Of a DNA stretch of 64,000 bases, positions 44,231 through 56,509 are shown piece by piece. Within the stretch, counting starts at the first letter, position 1. The number at the start of each line of letters is the position of its first letter. Position numbers and translations under genes: made by a program. Origin of the DNA: Pempheris klunzingeri. Taxonomy: Eukaryota; Chordata; Actinopteri; Acropomatiformes; Pempheridae. Location: contig NC_092026.1 of the NCBI RefSeq assembly GCF_042242105.1, positions 16,790,691 to 16,854,690 of the forward strand. The letters run 5' to 3'. The notes beneath the pieces are model-generated. The model ran no database searches. It saw nothing but the letters and a program-made list of their open reading frames with translations, and was not told where the DNA came from.

Positions 44231-44370
44231 CAGCTGTTGGTGGCTGTCAGTGACTCTGTACGCCAGAGGTATTTATAGACAGGACCCTCACAAAGCTGAG
44301 GAATCCATTTTGGTGGGCAGGGAGGAGGATCTATCCACTCCTGCACCACACAGACCCCCACAAACAGCTG
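44231..44370 (-). promoter_or_regulatory. klhl40 promoter: TATA-like box and two E-boxes
   Basis: On the minus strand TATAAATA occupies 44277-44270, about 175 bp upstream of the ATG. That would place the start of transcription near 44240 and a 5' UTR of about 150 bp. CAGCTG E-boxes, the type preferred by MyoD-family factors, lie at 44231-44236 and 44365-44370. This fits the known skeletal-muscle expression of KLHL40; the function here is inferred. Confidence 0.5.
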
Positions 44371-44419
44371 AATGACTAAGCTTGAGGGTGACAGCATGTT
44401 AAATCCAGCAGAACATCTC

Positions 44420-46925
44420 ACCAGGCAATCTAACTAGGTCTTAGGCTGGTTGGTAATTTAATTTTGTGTCATGCGTCAAAAGGTGCCCAGCCTGCATGGG
44501 CTTACCTCAAAGATAACAACCAAGAGCAATAACAGCATAGATAATAAGAGGGACAGAACAAATGTAATACACTTCCACAATGTCAAATATGAATGCAGCC
44601 CTGCTCCTTAGACACGATGGCTATTAAACATAATTCAGGCATATCTGAGGCACAGACTGTCCCTTTAACACATTAAACCTAATGTGCCATTGTATGTTGT
44701 TGGTGAGCATTTAACATAAACATATGAGAAAAGTGAAACACATGATGACATTCTGTAGACATTTTAAGGAAAAGCCAATATCTAAAATTATGATATAATG
44801 GAGGAATAATCACTGATCTCTCTCAGACTACACTTTATTACTTTGGTGTTACATATTTTCCTATTTCTCTGGGCACATACAGGGCAGTATGTGCTGTGTA
44901 CACGTAGCAGTGGTTCCTGGAAGATTAGCATGTTACATAATAAACTTAGAACAAGCAACCACAAAAGACTAACACACCAAGCATGGGCGCAACACTTAGA
45001 CTAAATGTATTGCTTATTCACAGCGTCCCCATGAGCTTTCCTCAGGTTTCAAAGGTTGTGACACGCTTCACTATACATACCACATCACTAGACACAGGTG
45101 TTTGTAGACATTATTCAGCAGGTGATACACTCTAAATGTCCCCGTTATTACTTCCATTTAAATCACCCTCTTAAATGTCAGTCAAATGTCAAATGAAAAT
45201 GTCAGTTTCAACACATGTAATTCAACATTTTACATTGATTATAATTGGTTAGATATAATTAACACAGTAGGTCCATACAAAAAAGGTCATTATCAAATCA
45301 ACCACATTTCAGATAACAAGTCAAATTGTTCTCATTTTTCATTACATATGGGCTTAATGAAGATTATGACACATGCCTGCATATGTTTTATATAACTCTG
45401 TAATATGTGTAACCACCTTTAATCATCTGATCCAGAGATACACCCAGAGGGATGAACCTTCACGCAGATTTCATAGACTGCTTTCTTCCCTTCCCTTCCC
45501 TTCGCTTCCTGAAACCTGTCCAGGTGAGGGGCTGTGAAAGACAGCAGCTGGCCTTCTCCCTCCTGCCACTCCCCCACAGCTGGGGTGATGGACAGAGGGG
45601 GGAACGGTTCTGAAGCCTTAAGTTCACTGATGTAGCTTCACACTGACTCACAGTTTTGCAATATTTGACATTTTCAGTGTAAACTGACTGATGTTTGACT
45701 GCAGTGACCGAATTTGAATAAAGAAAGTAAAATAGATACGGACCGTGTTCCCTTAGTCCACTTCAACTGTGGAGCAAACCTGTGGAAAAGTCATTAATAC
45801 TGGTAAAAAATAAGGTTTAACCGTTTATTCATACATTTATTTATCATGCATTCTTAAAAACACACTGTTTAACTCTTGTGTTTGGTTTTATTCAAACCAA
45901 ACATCCTTCAAAAGGTTGTCAATTTTATTTTATTGGTCAGAGATGTGTAAAACCCTGAAATACAACAAAACCATTCGTCAATACAAACTGAAACGAGGTA
46001 CTACTGTAATCAAACATCAAAAGTTCAGCACCAGTTCTCCACCTCCTCCTACAGAACACAGAACGTCCCCAACAGTCCACCTGTGAACAAAAGCCTGCAC
46101 ATTGTCCACCGTTTGATAATATGCGTGCTCCACCTTTAGACGAGACTTCACCAGTCCCTTCAGAGCCGCCACTGTGTGGTTTGTGGTATATTCTCCACAT
46201 TTCCTATTACTGACACATACAGTATCTCCCTTCTATGACTTTTCCGTCCTTAAGGACAGCTATCCTCTTTTAGCTGTACCATGGGATGATGCAAAGGCTT
46301 GATGTTGACTTTTTCTAGCTTATAATGCTCTTTCTCATGAAGGTATGTTTTTTGTAAATAAAAAAAAAGATGTCACCCACAATTTCACACGATGGCTTTT
46401 TTTAAATTTCCTTGTACAGGACTATTTTATTACTCTTTTTTTTTAAAAACTAAATCTAGCAGAAAGCTCTCCTCTGCAATCTCCTGTCCCCTCACCTCTA
46501 ACGTGGTCCCTTTTAACCTTACATGAACTAACTAACATGAGATTAAATGATCTCTGTGTTCCTCTGTGTTGTCCATTCTTACTTCTGCCTTTTTCTCTCC
46601 CTCACGACCAGAAGTGTGAAGAACAGATGTAATCAGCTGCAAACACCTGTGTGGCTGAACAACAGTGGGTTCGTAGGAACTCAGTTTTTATCATTCACAC
46701 AGGAAGTTCATGATCAGCTGTGGTCAAACTAGGCCATCTTGTGGTGACAGATAGCAATGCCCCACTAACATGCAAATAAAACCCGGCACAGACTTTATTA
46801 ACTTATATTAGAGCATTTCCACTGAGATAAACAAAAGGCAGACTTTCATCCACTTTATCCTCCTCTGCACACTGCAGCAAAACAAACTTTGAGCCGTACC
46901 TGTGTCTCTTTTGGATGAAACAAAA
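44420..46925. other. Intergenic between klhl40 (5' side) and hhatl (3' side)
   Basis: About 2.5 kb without a credible gene. An 87-codon minus-strand frame at 45937-46200 has no recognisable domain or splice signals. Muscle enhancers could lie here, but I see no motif cluster that proves one. Confidence 0.45.
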
Positions 46926-46926
46926 C

Positions 46927-46932
46927 TTTATT
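46927..46932 (-). terminator. Candidate poly(A) signal of hhatl
   Basis: AATAAA on the minus strand, about 985 bp after the hhatl stop codon. The region between (46933-47913) would be the 3' UTR and contains no other recognisable feature. Confidence 0.45.
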
Positions 46933-47913
46933 TCAAGTCAAACGTCTGAAATGAACACCTTTGAATAAAAACCATACAATGAGAAAAGGCATTCACAATC
47001 CGCATCGACCCTTTCTGTCTGCCTGCTACACTGGAGAGCAGAGCAGGTTTTGGTGACAGGCAGGATAAGACTGACCCATACTCCCTGCTGGGCCGCTGCC
47101 TTTCATAGTAAACTGAGGGCGTGGATCATGTGGAAAAGGGGCGGAGGGGAGATATGCTGACATATCCAGACACTCCAGTAATCTCCTTGTAGATGACATT
47201 GGAGTAAAGCTGTCTGGATGGTTGAACTACATTAAATCTTTCAATAGTATACGAGATCTAATACATTCTCAATCGCCATTAAAACAGACTATAGCAAATA
47301 TACATCAGCTGCTAGCTATGTGGAGGACCTCCACAGCACCCTTTGTTTATTTTCTTCAGTGCACTCCATAAGTTGCACCCTGATTTCAAGTTTTTAACCC
47401 TTTTAGTATATGGTTAAAAGTTGTGAAGAATGGGATCTCAGACACTTAAGGCAACCTTCTGACTAAAAATAATCATAATGGAGGATGTCCATGTTTCAGA
47501 AAAAAACAAAAATGAACTCAAGTGACAACCATGCAGAGCAAAGTAGTTGTTCCTTAATAATACTGTTTGTCCTTTTATATACTATTAGTTGTAGCATCAT
47601 CAAATACGTGTGAGGCCAGACATTTCCTAAACAATCTTTTGTTCAGACACAATACAAATACAAAATGCACCGTCGGTGGTTTTGTGCCAAAGGACGTGGC
47701 GATTATCTACAGCAAGTGCACTTGAGGATATTTCACAGTTCAAAACATCGCCTCGCTTCTGACAAACAAAAGCAAAAACACAGGCTTGTGAACAATAGTA
47801 GGTGCTTGACTGGCTGTTACAGTCTGGTTCGGTGCCGTTCGCAACGCCGAGGGTGGAACAGTGTGAGGGGGCTGTTGACCGCGAAGTCTGTGAAAGTCAG
47901 ATTTTCAGTCTGT

Positions 47914-50900
47914 TTATTCTGCTTTTTCTTTGCCGTCATCGACTGGCTTCGCCGGCTCCGGATCGTCCAGCAGAGCTTGTTGTCTCTCCCTTTCCTTCAC
48001 CAGCTGCACGCCACAGTAGGTCACAAATAACACTGAGAGGGTGGACAGAGGAAAACCTGGAAGAGCACAAAGAGAGAAAGAAAGGGGGAGTGAAGGTAGG
48101 GAAAGAAATAAGAACAGAAAAGTATGACTTTAAAGGAATGCGGCTTCATTGTGCTGTGCAAAAAGGGGATGTTCAACTGGAGAAAATGCTCTGCTGTTTA
48201 GATCCTTTTATCTGTGTGAGAGAAAGCAGTAAAGGGGATGCCAAAGAAGTGTGATATCTGGAGGATGGAGTCCCTTGAGATTCTGTTGCTTTTGATGTCT
48301 GCCTGTGTTGCTCTCGCTTGAAGTAGACAGAAAAGAACTGTCTCAGTTTCATTTTATATTATATACTCTTGTTGTTCCCACCTTTGAAAATCAGTCGTTT
48401 TCCCACCAGTTTGGCGAACTCCAGACTGTTCAGGGAGAGAACATTGTAGAGGATGATGGCCCAGAAGTTGGCAGCATTGAACACACCTCGGATCCTGCGT
48501 GACATGGCTTCACCCATTGCACCCTAGATAGTGCACACATTAAGTTTACATTACAAATTACAAATAGCATACTTATATATCATTGATTGTGGGCTAAAAG
48601 TGACGTATCCTTATGTTTCTCACCTCAATAGTAGAAAATGGTGGAAGGGAGAAGAACTTGGCCACCCACAGCTCAAAGTTGAGGCCAAAGCAGTTGAAAA
48701 AGGACCAGAGGTAGACCAGCTCACATGGGCCCAGCCACAGGGTGGTGATGGCGAAGGTGCAGAAGGTTGCCAGGAACTCCTTGAAGATTTTGTCGTGATC
48801 CCCACCGATATAGTCGTAAACATACCTGCAAAATCGCAACTCAAGTTCAACTTGATGAAGGATCAAAATAGTCTTCTATTTACTGTTTCTTCTGTCGTTT
48901 AAACCTGCGTGTCGATACTCAAACACTCACTTGCACAGCCAGTCATTGATGCCTCTGTCAAAGTGCCTGAAAAAGACAATTATTACACAGTTTTAATGTT
49001 TAGTTTTAAGGTGGACAAAGAAACCACAAAATGATTACTTCAGGTTGCGCACAACTCAGCAGTCACACGTACGTCTCAGCGAAGACGTAAAGCATGGTGA
49101 TACACTTAGGAGGCTGAGGGGGGTCCAGGTGGTCCAGTGTAGACACAGTGTTGATGATACCAAACATCATGGCCGCCTTCACCCAGTCATACACCAGGTT
49201 GGAATAAGCCAGACCAGCTGCAAAGGCACACATGGAAACAAAGCAAGGCACACTGATGGTTGTTGAGAAACATTAACACATCAATTTCTACTAAAGCGGT
49301 ACCATTTTCATGTTTGATGAAGAACGCAATGCTTGGGGTAAAAGTAAATGACCAAAGCCGTGTGAAAAGTGCGTGGAAACATAGATCACGCTCACCCAGA
49401 CACCAGTCAGAAAGCTTGGTGACCAGCTTCATGTCGCTGGGGATCGTCAGGATGTAGAGGTAGTGGAAGAAGACGTCCACCGCCAGAATAATTCCCAGAT
49501 GCAACAAGGCCTTGGTGGTGATGTTCCACAACTCCCGTTCCTTGCGTGTCAGCTGGGTGTTGTTTGCCTGCGGAATTAAATCAATTTTGGAAACAAGCCA
49601 TCATTGTTTTTCTTTTAAATTATATGATTATCACAGCATATCATAGACATTAGCTGGAGGGACATCACATTGAAAATGATTCAGAATAACGCAACACATA
49701 TTAACAGACTTAGAGTATAAAACTAAAAATACAGCTATGGGTGGAAAGTGATTGTAATTCAAGTGTTCATGAACCTTAAACCTTTGTTTTCTGTCTCTAC
49801 TCACGGACTTACATGGACACGGAGTATTATGTGTGGGAATGGCAGAAGCCTTCAGGAGTCTTCTAGCACAATGTGCTCTCATGAGTGCTTGATAACAGCT
49901 ACCACGTTGAAGTGCCACATTGGATGCTCAGTTTCCACTCTTACTCATTTTCCCTCCGATCGATCTCCACTGTGGGTCGAAATCTGAATCCTCACCTGGA
50001 CGTGATACCTGTCGAAGGTCATGATGGGTCCAAAGAAGAAGAAGGGGAGGTAGAAGTTGTATCTCAGCAGGTCAGCGAATGTGTAGTTTCCATCCTTCTT
50101 CTCGCAATTCTCTAAAGCGAAGCTCATACAGCGCATGATGCTGAAGCCGCAGCCTCCATAGAACAGGATGTCTTGCAGGTCAAAGGAGCCGGTCACCAAG
50201 GCTTCCTACACAAAGGCCCGAACATCATCATTTCCATGCAGACAGCACGTCCACACTACCCAGTATTTGGCTTGACTGCACTTGACAGCAATACACCTGC
50301 ATATACTTCTACTGTTATTAATAATGAAATTACAACAGGAGTAGTAGAAAAAGACGTAGGAACATATCTAACATTACATTGAATTATAGTACTTATATCA
50401 CTATATGATACCATATTACTACTTATATCGTCATTATTTTATTTTTACATGACATACTGCTGTATATAATGGTATTCTTTTCAATTTATCTTAAATATTT
50501 ATTATATTTTTTATTTTCTTAAATTTCTCATTTTACTTTCAAATAGTTCTTCATGTGTTTTTTTTTAACATTTTTAAATATTCCAATTTCCCCTCATGGC
50601 AGTGACTGCATTTTAATGCATTAGTCTCCCTAACATTAAGCATAATAACTGAAGGATCCCTTTACTTCTATAAGTTTGTGCTGTTTAACCTTGCTGCATT
50701 GTCCAGTTTGTTGGTTTCCCTGCAGAAGCCATGAAAACACCTTCGGTTCATTTAAGCTACACAAGATGAAATCCCATCATGTCGGTTCTCAAACACTCCC
50801 ACTGATTCTGCTCCTGGTCTGTAAAGCTCAAAGTCCCACAGCTCATTCTGTATCAGGCGTGGAAACTCCCACTCACCTGCCAGGAGTTATAGGGCTCCAG

Positions 50901-53531
50901 CTTGATGGAGGCCAGCGTGGCCAGGCCGGCCGCAAAGCACATCCATTTGCTCTTGACAAGGGCGACGCTGTAGATGATGATGCAGTGAGACAGAACCAGA
51001 GCCATGAAGGTCCAGCCCATCGTGACCAGGACTGCCAAACCCCCGTACACACCAAAGATCAAGGATCTGTGCTGTGGGTACAGAGGGGCCAGCGTTAGTG
51101 TGGCGTCACGACAGGAGTTTTGTACTATTCATAAATGAATGCAACACACGTGACGAGTGATGTTAGTACATTACACTGTATAGACAACAACAGACAAAGT
51201 TTAGGATGGAAAGATGAAATAATTGTGAGGACAAAACAAATGTAGTCCATGTAACAATGGTTTAAATGAGACACATGACAAAATGTTTGAACATGTACAA
51301 GTTTATTAATGTTACCTTACATCCATCTATACCAATCTTCGTTGTAAGCATGGAACAAGACAGAAAACATGTTTAAAACATATTAAACTGTTTTAAATAT
51401 GTCAAAATATAGATATATTTTTTAAATAGAATCATCTGTATACTGAACAGACAGCATCACCGTCTAACAGAATGCAACTCATGCTCATGCATCAAGTCAA
51501 TAATGTGTTCGAGGTTGGGGTACATACATATAGTATTGATGATTTAGTCGTACAGCTCAGGGCCTTTCTGTTCGCATCAATACAATGTAGCTTTGAATGG
51601 AGTTTGTTTATTCCACACATTGAATGAAATCTCATGTGTGGCTTTGACTGGAGCAAAGCTTGCGTTCACATACACACGAGCACATGCATACTGTACGTAC
51701 AGCAAACATATAGTACAAATACACATGCCATTGGACCTCTGTGCAACTCGATCACAGCGCCGGCTCATGGACGTTCACACACATGCACGCACCTTTGGAG
51801 CAAGCACGGTGAATATCTTGGCAAAGATTACGTGACCGATGAGAGCAAAGAGGATATGATTGCGGAATGTAGAGAACCACATCATCCATTCGAAGTCCGC
51901 AACATCCTGTGGTAGAGGAAGAAGCATTAGGAGCGACCACTCTCCTCCGACATCTAGCATCGGTAAATCCAATTATGGAGCACTATGAGATTCATACAGA
52001 GCGTATGTATGTATGAGCAACATACCATTTTCCTGCCAAAGTAATGCCATCCTGGTTTCACGCTTTCTTTGAAGGCCTTCCTGTTTATGTTCTCTGAATG
52101 AAGAGGAAAACAGTGTTTAATGCAGTGAGGGCTCTAGGATGAGGAGTGCTGAGTCTAGACTTAAGGCAGTTTTATTTTGGGGCTCTATGTGAAAAGTGAG
52201 CCTTTTTTAAACAATCTATCTGAGCGATGGGTCCTGTAGGAGTCCAAATCTGAACAGCTGTGGATCTAACTGCCAAAGTGAATATTAGGTGTGAGAGCAC
52301 ATTCAGTCCATTTGATAACATCAGATATTACATAATGTGTTGATGCTTTTCTATTTTTGAGGCTGACACTCTTACGGCCATAATCTGGTTGTAGGAGATT
52401 AGTTCACTGTGTAACCTGAATGAAACGCTGACAGAAACGACGACGGTGACAATAAAAAATAAGTGTGATGATCATAATTGGAGTCACAGCAGCGACGCCG
52501 AGACAATCAGCGCACAGGAGCAAATGCGATTGGCGTGAGCTCCCGTGGCAGCTCCTCCGGCTTCGCCTGATCACACTAATGGCCACGAAAAAGGATATCA
52601 GAATGTGAGGGGTCAGTCAGGGAAAGCCTCTTACTTCTGGGAACACAGCCAAGTTTCTGTTATGAGCATACAGTGCTACTGTAGCATGCAGACCTGAGCA
52701 CTTTCAATGCCAAAAATGACCAAGACAAGAGTGAGAGATTAAGGCCTAAAGAAAGAGAATCGAGAGAAAAATGATGACTGACTACAGTACTGTGCCTTGG
52801 CCGATCTGACTGCTCACACTGTGACAGACAGTACCATCCACCAGCTTACACACAGCCCACTCAGATCAGTGTGTGAACAGGGGACTTCAGCGTTACACTG
52901 CCTGAACACAAGTAAACATTTGGCAGCATTTCAGGATGAACGGTTTGGGATTAGTTTGCTCTAACTGAGTCTTGAAGTCTGAAATATCTTCATTAGGAAG
53001 ATAATTAGAAAAGTAATTAGAGCATCTTTAAATTGTCTTTGTATTAATAGGAACGTGCAGAAATCCCTTAGGGGATGGGGGGGGGTCTTTTAATCTGATA
53101 AATGAACTTTGTTCTACGCAGTTTTGGGTTAAATAGAGCAGTGTTATTTGTTTTTGAAGCTGATTTTAAAAATTAATTCCCATTGTTCCATTTAAAGTGA
53201 TTTATCAGTGGGATTCCTTTGGGCTGAAAGGGTTTTTTACTCATAAAGACGGCTCAGCTCTGAGGCAGCTGCTCGAATAGTGTCCTCTCACTCTGACTTC
53301 AGTAAATATATATATGCCTGAAGTTCAATGAACTCTAGCTTTATGGTGTGGATTTTTACCTCTCTCTGCCTTGCATTGACAGCGTGTGTGTGCTCTGGAC
53401 ATCTCTTGACACGTTTTGCACTCACCACTTGAAGCTTCAAATATCCAACTGCCTGCCCATATCAAGGCCGCGGCGAGTACAGCTCTGTAGAGATACAGCT
53501 CATATCTGGGGAGGGCAGCCTTGATCCCCAT
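47914..53531 (-). CDS. hhatl: Hedgehog acyltransferase-like protein (HHATL/GUP1), MBOAT family
   Basis: Eleven coding exons on the minus strand give 510 residues (human 504): 53426-53531, 52026-52093, 51793-51906, 50877-51071, 49996-50205, 49396-49567, 49073-49217, 48931-48966, 48624-48825, 48382-48523 and 47914-48056. HHATL is a multi-pass ER membrane protein of the MBOAT fold, abundant in heart and skeletal muscle and reported to dampen hedgehog palmitoylation. Diagnostic blocks are [15 protein letters not shown] at the start, [69 protein letters not shown] and [15 protein letters not shown] at the end. The invariant MBOAT histidine is replaced by leucine in [14 protein letters not shown], as in other HHATL proteins, so it is probably not an acyltransferase. 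An upstream in-frame ATG is rejected because an acceptor (CGTGCAG) lies just before the chosen start. Of the two teleost copies I cannot say which this is. Confidence 0.96.
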
Positions 53532-54032
53532 GGTGAATCTGCACGCTGGAAGCCTAACGGGTTGAAAAGCAATCAGCCACACAATAATAGACGTGACTGA
53601 AGGCAAACAGCGTGAAGAAAATATAGACACATCTGAAACCAGTGATGGATGATTTGGATAAAACCAGTAAGCTGATTTAAGGGCTTGCAAAGGCTTATTG
53701 AACCTTGATGTTCAGATATCAGTGGTTATTGTGGAGAAAATGCCTTTTTTTAGTCAGATATGAGACACTAGTGTGTATAAGCAGTCTCTGACAGCATACT
53801 GCGTGGGCTCCACCATAGGAAATGTGACTAATAAGACAGACCTGGGGTGGGTTTTTTTTAATAGGACGACTGCACATACAGTAAAAGGCTTTGAAGCCTA
53901 TACACTGTAAATCACTGTAGATTGCTGCAGTAGATTCCCTGTCGCACTAAACCATTTTAGAACACAGCCAAGTGGAATAACAACAGAAAAACACTATATG
54001 CATACAAAAGCACATTATGGTGGTTGAAGTAA

Positions 54033-54121
54033 TGTATATGTATGTATGTATGTATATATATATATATATATCTCCTATAGAGAGAGAGAGAGAGAGATAT
54101 GTAGATATATATATATATAGA
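54033..54121 (+). repeat. Compound microsatellite (TATG)n (TA)n (GA)n (TA)n
   Basis: Four simple-repeat blocks adjoin each other in the probable hhatl 5' intron. This length is unstable by nature. Confidence 0.9.
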
Positions 54122-54354
54122 TCCCCGTGCCACATACAGACCAAGGTGCTTTAAAGAGGTGACATTTTACTAATAAGCCTTTAGGATCGACAGGGCAGTG
54201 ACTTAAATAGGACTGCAGAGCCCGGGCGCCGCGGAATCAGCACCGTCAGCTGCGCAACCCTACCTCTCCTTCCTATTATAGCCCGTGCAGTTGGTCTGCT
54301 GTGGAGCAGGGCAGCTGCAGTGCTATGTGATCTGAGAGGCGCTGGGGGACTCAC

Positions 54355-54480
54355 TTCACAGAATAATATAGCACTGACAGGAATGACCAAGAATGGTGCA
54401 TCGGAGTTAGAAAACACAAGGACAGTTACTTTCCAGTGGAGACAAACGCACTTGTACTGCGCCAGGCTCATGTAGCGCAC
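54355..54480 (-). other. Candidate non-coding first exon of hhatl
   Basis: Minus-strand donor TTCTGTGAA|GTGAGTCCCC at 54355/54354 could pair with the acceptor before the hhatl ATG. A second possible donor (GAGAG|GTAGGG) lies near 54265. Which is used is unknown. Confidence 0.35.
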
Positions 54481-54895
54481 TTTGAGCTGAAGTTAAAGGA
54501 GTTGCACTAACAAGTCTTGTCCGAGCCAAGATGTAACCATGGCTGAGCAGGACCCCAGAAAAGCGTCCTGCATACAAATCGAGGTTCACTGTGCCACTGC
54601 TCCATGCACACAAAGCCTCTAACACACTGATCCCCTGCATTGATTAGTGCGCTCCCTCTGTTATTAAACCATGTGTACAAATAAAATAGACTTGTTTTTT
54701 ACTAACCTTGTATCCGCTTCACACTGTCAAGATGAGGGCAGCAGTGTTTACAGCCCGACCCTTCACTTAGAGAAAATAAAAAACAAAAAGGTGGTTGGAG
54801 GAGCTTTTCTAATTCATCCGTCTTGTGGGGGCTTGCCGCTGCCGCTGCCTGCGATCACCAGCCTCGGCCAGTCAGGATGTTGCGGACTCAACGAA

Positions 54896-54943
54896 AGGAG
54901 GAGGAGGAGGAGGAGGTGGTGGTGGTGGAGGTGGAGGGGGATA
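54896..54943 (+). repeat. Purine-rich GGA/GGT repeat
   Basis: GAGGAGGAGG passing into GGTGGTGGTGG and GGAGGTGGAG. The open frames over it are artefacts of the repeat. Confidence 0.85.
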
Positions 54944-55399
54944 TATTTATCCTTCACTACTGCACCGCAGTGAGGGGTGGTCCACGCCGAGCCCATCAGA
55001 CCTCACCGGGGCGCAAAAACACTGTGGGACAATGGTGCAAAATGAGGAGGAGAGAGGCTGCATCAATCAGCACGAGCATCACAGAGACACACACACACAC
55101 ACACCACACCTCTGATGGCTCTCCAGCCAACACGTCCAATGGATCGGGCGTGTGCGCATACCACAGGGTGTATTAAATGAAATGCACACACATGTTCACC
55201 AATGGACAGAGGCGATTGCTTCTGAGTTTCATGGTGTGAACCCTCTTTCCTCTGTGGTATCAGAATAGGTGGCACTTTATAAAGTCTAACAAATATCTAA
55301 GGATTTCATATTTTTACAGTTTTAAGTTAGATGTTCTCCATTGTAATGTGGCACATTATGAAGACCTGTGACAAAATAGCATGTAACCTGCCTCTACTG

Positions 55400-56509
55400 T
55401 AGATACCAAGGAGCGTCACTCGCTCTCTTCAAACACACAATAAAGACATTTGGTTAGAGAACATGTGGGCTCCTCCAAATCCGACACTGATGTGACTGAA
55501 CATGAATGCTGGCAGGCAGAGTAACTGTAATAACCTCAAGGCGTTTTCCCATTTTAACCACTAGGTGGCGCCCTCGGCCCCCTAGACAACACACACACAC
55601 ACACACACACACACCAAAGAGGTTTGGATTAACGTCAACTATTTGCCTGGGTTGTTACACGGGCTGCTGTTTGCCCAGTAGCCCGTCAAAGCCACGGCGA
55701 CGTTTCGCCTCGCAGTCAGTCACACAGAGCGCACCCTGGTCATTTAATGCTGATAATAAAGAGGTATAATCTGTTGCGTGCCAGCGTCAGTAATTACAGA
55801 GGAAATGAAGCTGGAGAAAGCCGCGGCCAGCCAGCCAGCTGCATGGGCTGAGCCGTGAGTGTGCGCTGCCTGCCGGAGAGAATCCATCACAGAAACAAAC
55901 CGCCCCCTCCCACTCCGGGTGCCCCCGCTTCAGATGCAACTCAAAATACATAAAGCCTCCATGTTGCACAGGGGATGTAGGTCCAGCAGATATGAACTGT
56001 TTGCCTGAAAGTGTTAGCTAACTTTAACGCTGAACAACTTGCGCCTGGTGCATGTTTTTGGACGATAACAATCCTCCGACGGGCTTCCTACTGTTTTCAA
56101 CGTTGTTCCAGACACGGCCTCACGTTTTGGATGATCGGAGCTGCACAGCTAACTCGCTAACCCCTAAGCTACTTGCTAACTTCAGCTAGTTAGCAATTCA
56201 ACGTCGTTTGTTTTTGGTTTTTTAAGCCGCACACGCTGTCTGTGTCGCCCACAAAAAGACTTGTTTGCAGCGATGACATTTCGCGGAGAGCCATAAATGA
56301 CAGCCATTCATCGGCTTCCATTCACCACCGTGCTAGCTGGCTGGCTACTACCGCTGCCACAACACTTCGCCCCGGACGGTCGCCTGGCTTTGTGGGCTGG
56401 CTGGTCATCTTCAGCTTAAACCGCTAGCTAACAGCAGCTAGCAAACGAAGCAAGCGCGCTAGTACGAATAACATTGAGGGAGACAAAACGGGATTAACCA
56501 TCCGTCTAA
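55400..56509 (+). promoter_or_regulatory. ctdspl promoter region and 5' UTR
   Basis: A GC- and CpG-rich stretch with repeated GCTAGC/GTTAGCTAAC motifs leads into the ctdspl ATG at 56510 with no acceptor in between. Its composition is that of a housekeeping-type CpG promoter. A (CA)n tract lies at 55588-55614. Short upstream ATGs are present (for example 56273). Confidence 0.5.
55588..55614 (+). repeat. (CA)n microsatellite
   Basis: About 13 CA units. Confidence 0.9.

Noticed and set aside
45937-46200. 87-codon minus-strand frame between klhl40 and hhatl
   Set aside because: No domain, no splice context and no matching partner exon were found.
53532-53690. Upstream in-frame ATG of hhatl (MQALKSAYWF)
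   Set aside because: Known HHATL proteins begin MGIK, and an acceptor precedes that ATG.
54823-55176. Glu/Gly-rich open frames near 54.9 kb
   Set aside because: They arise from the GGA/GGT simple repeat, and three frames are open at once.
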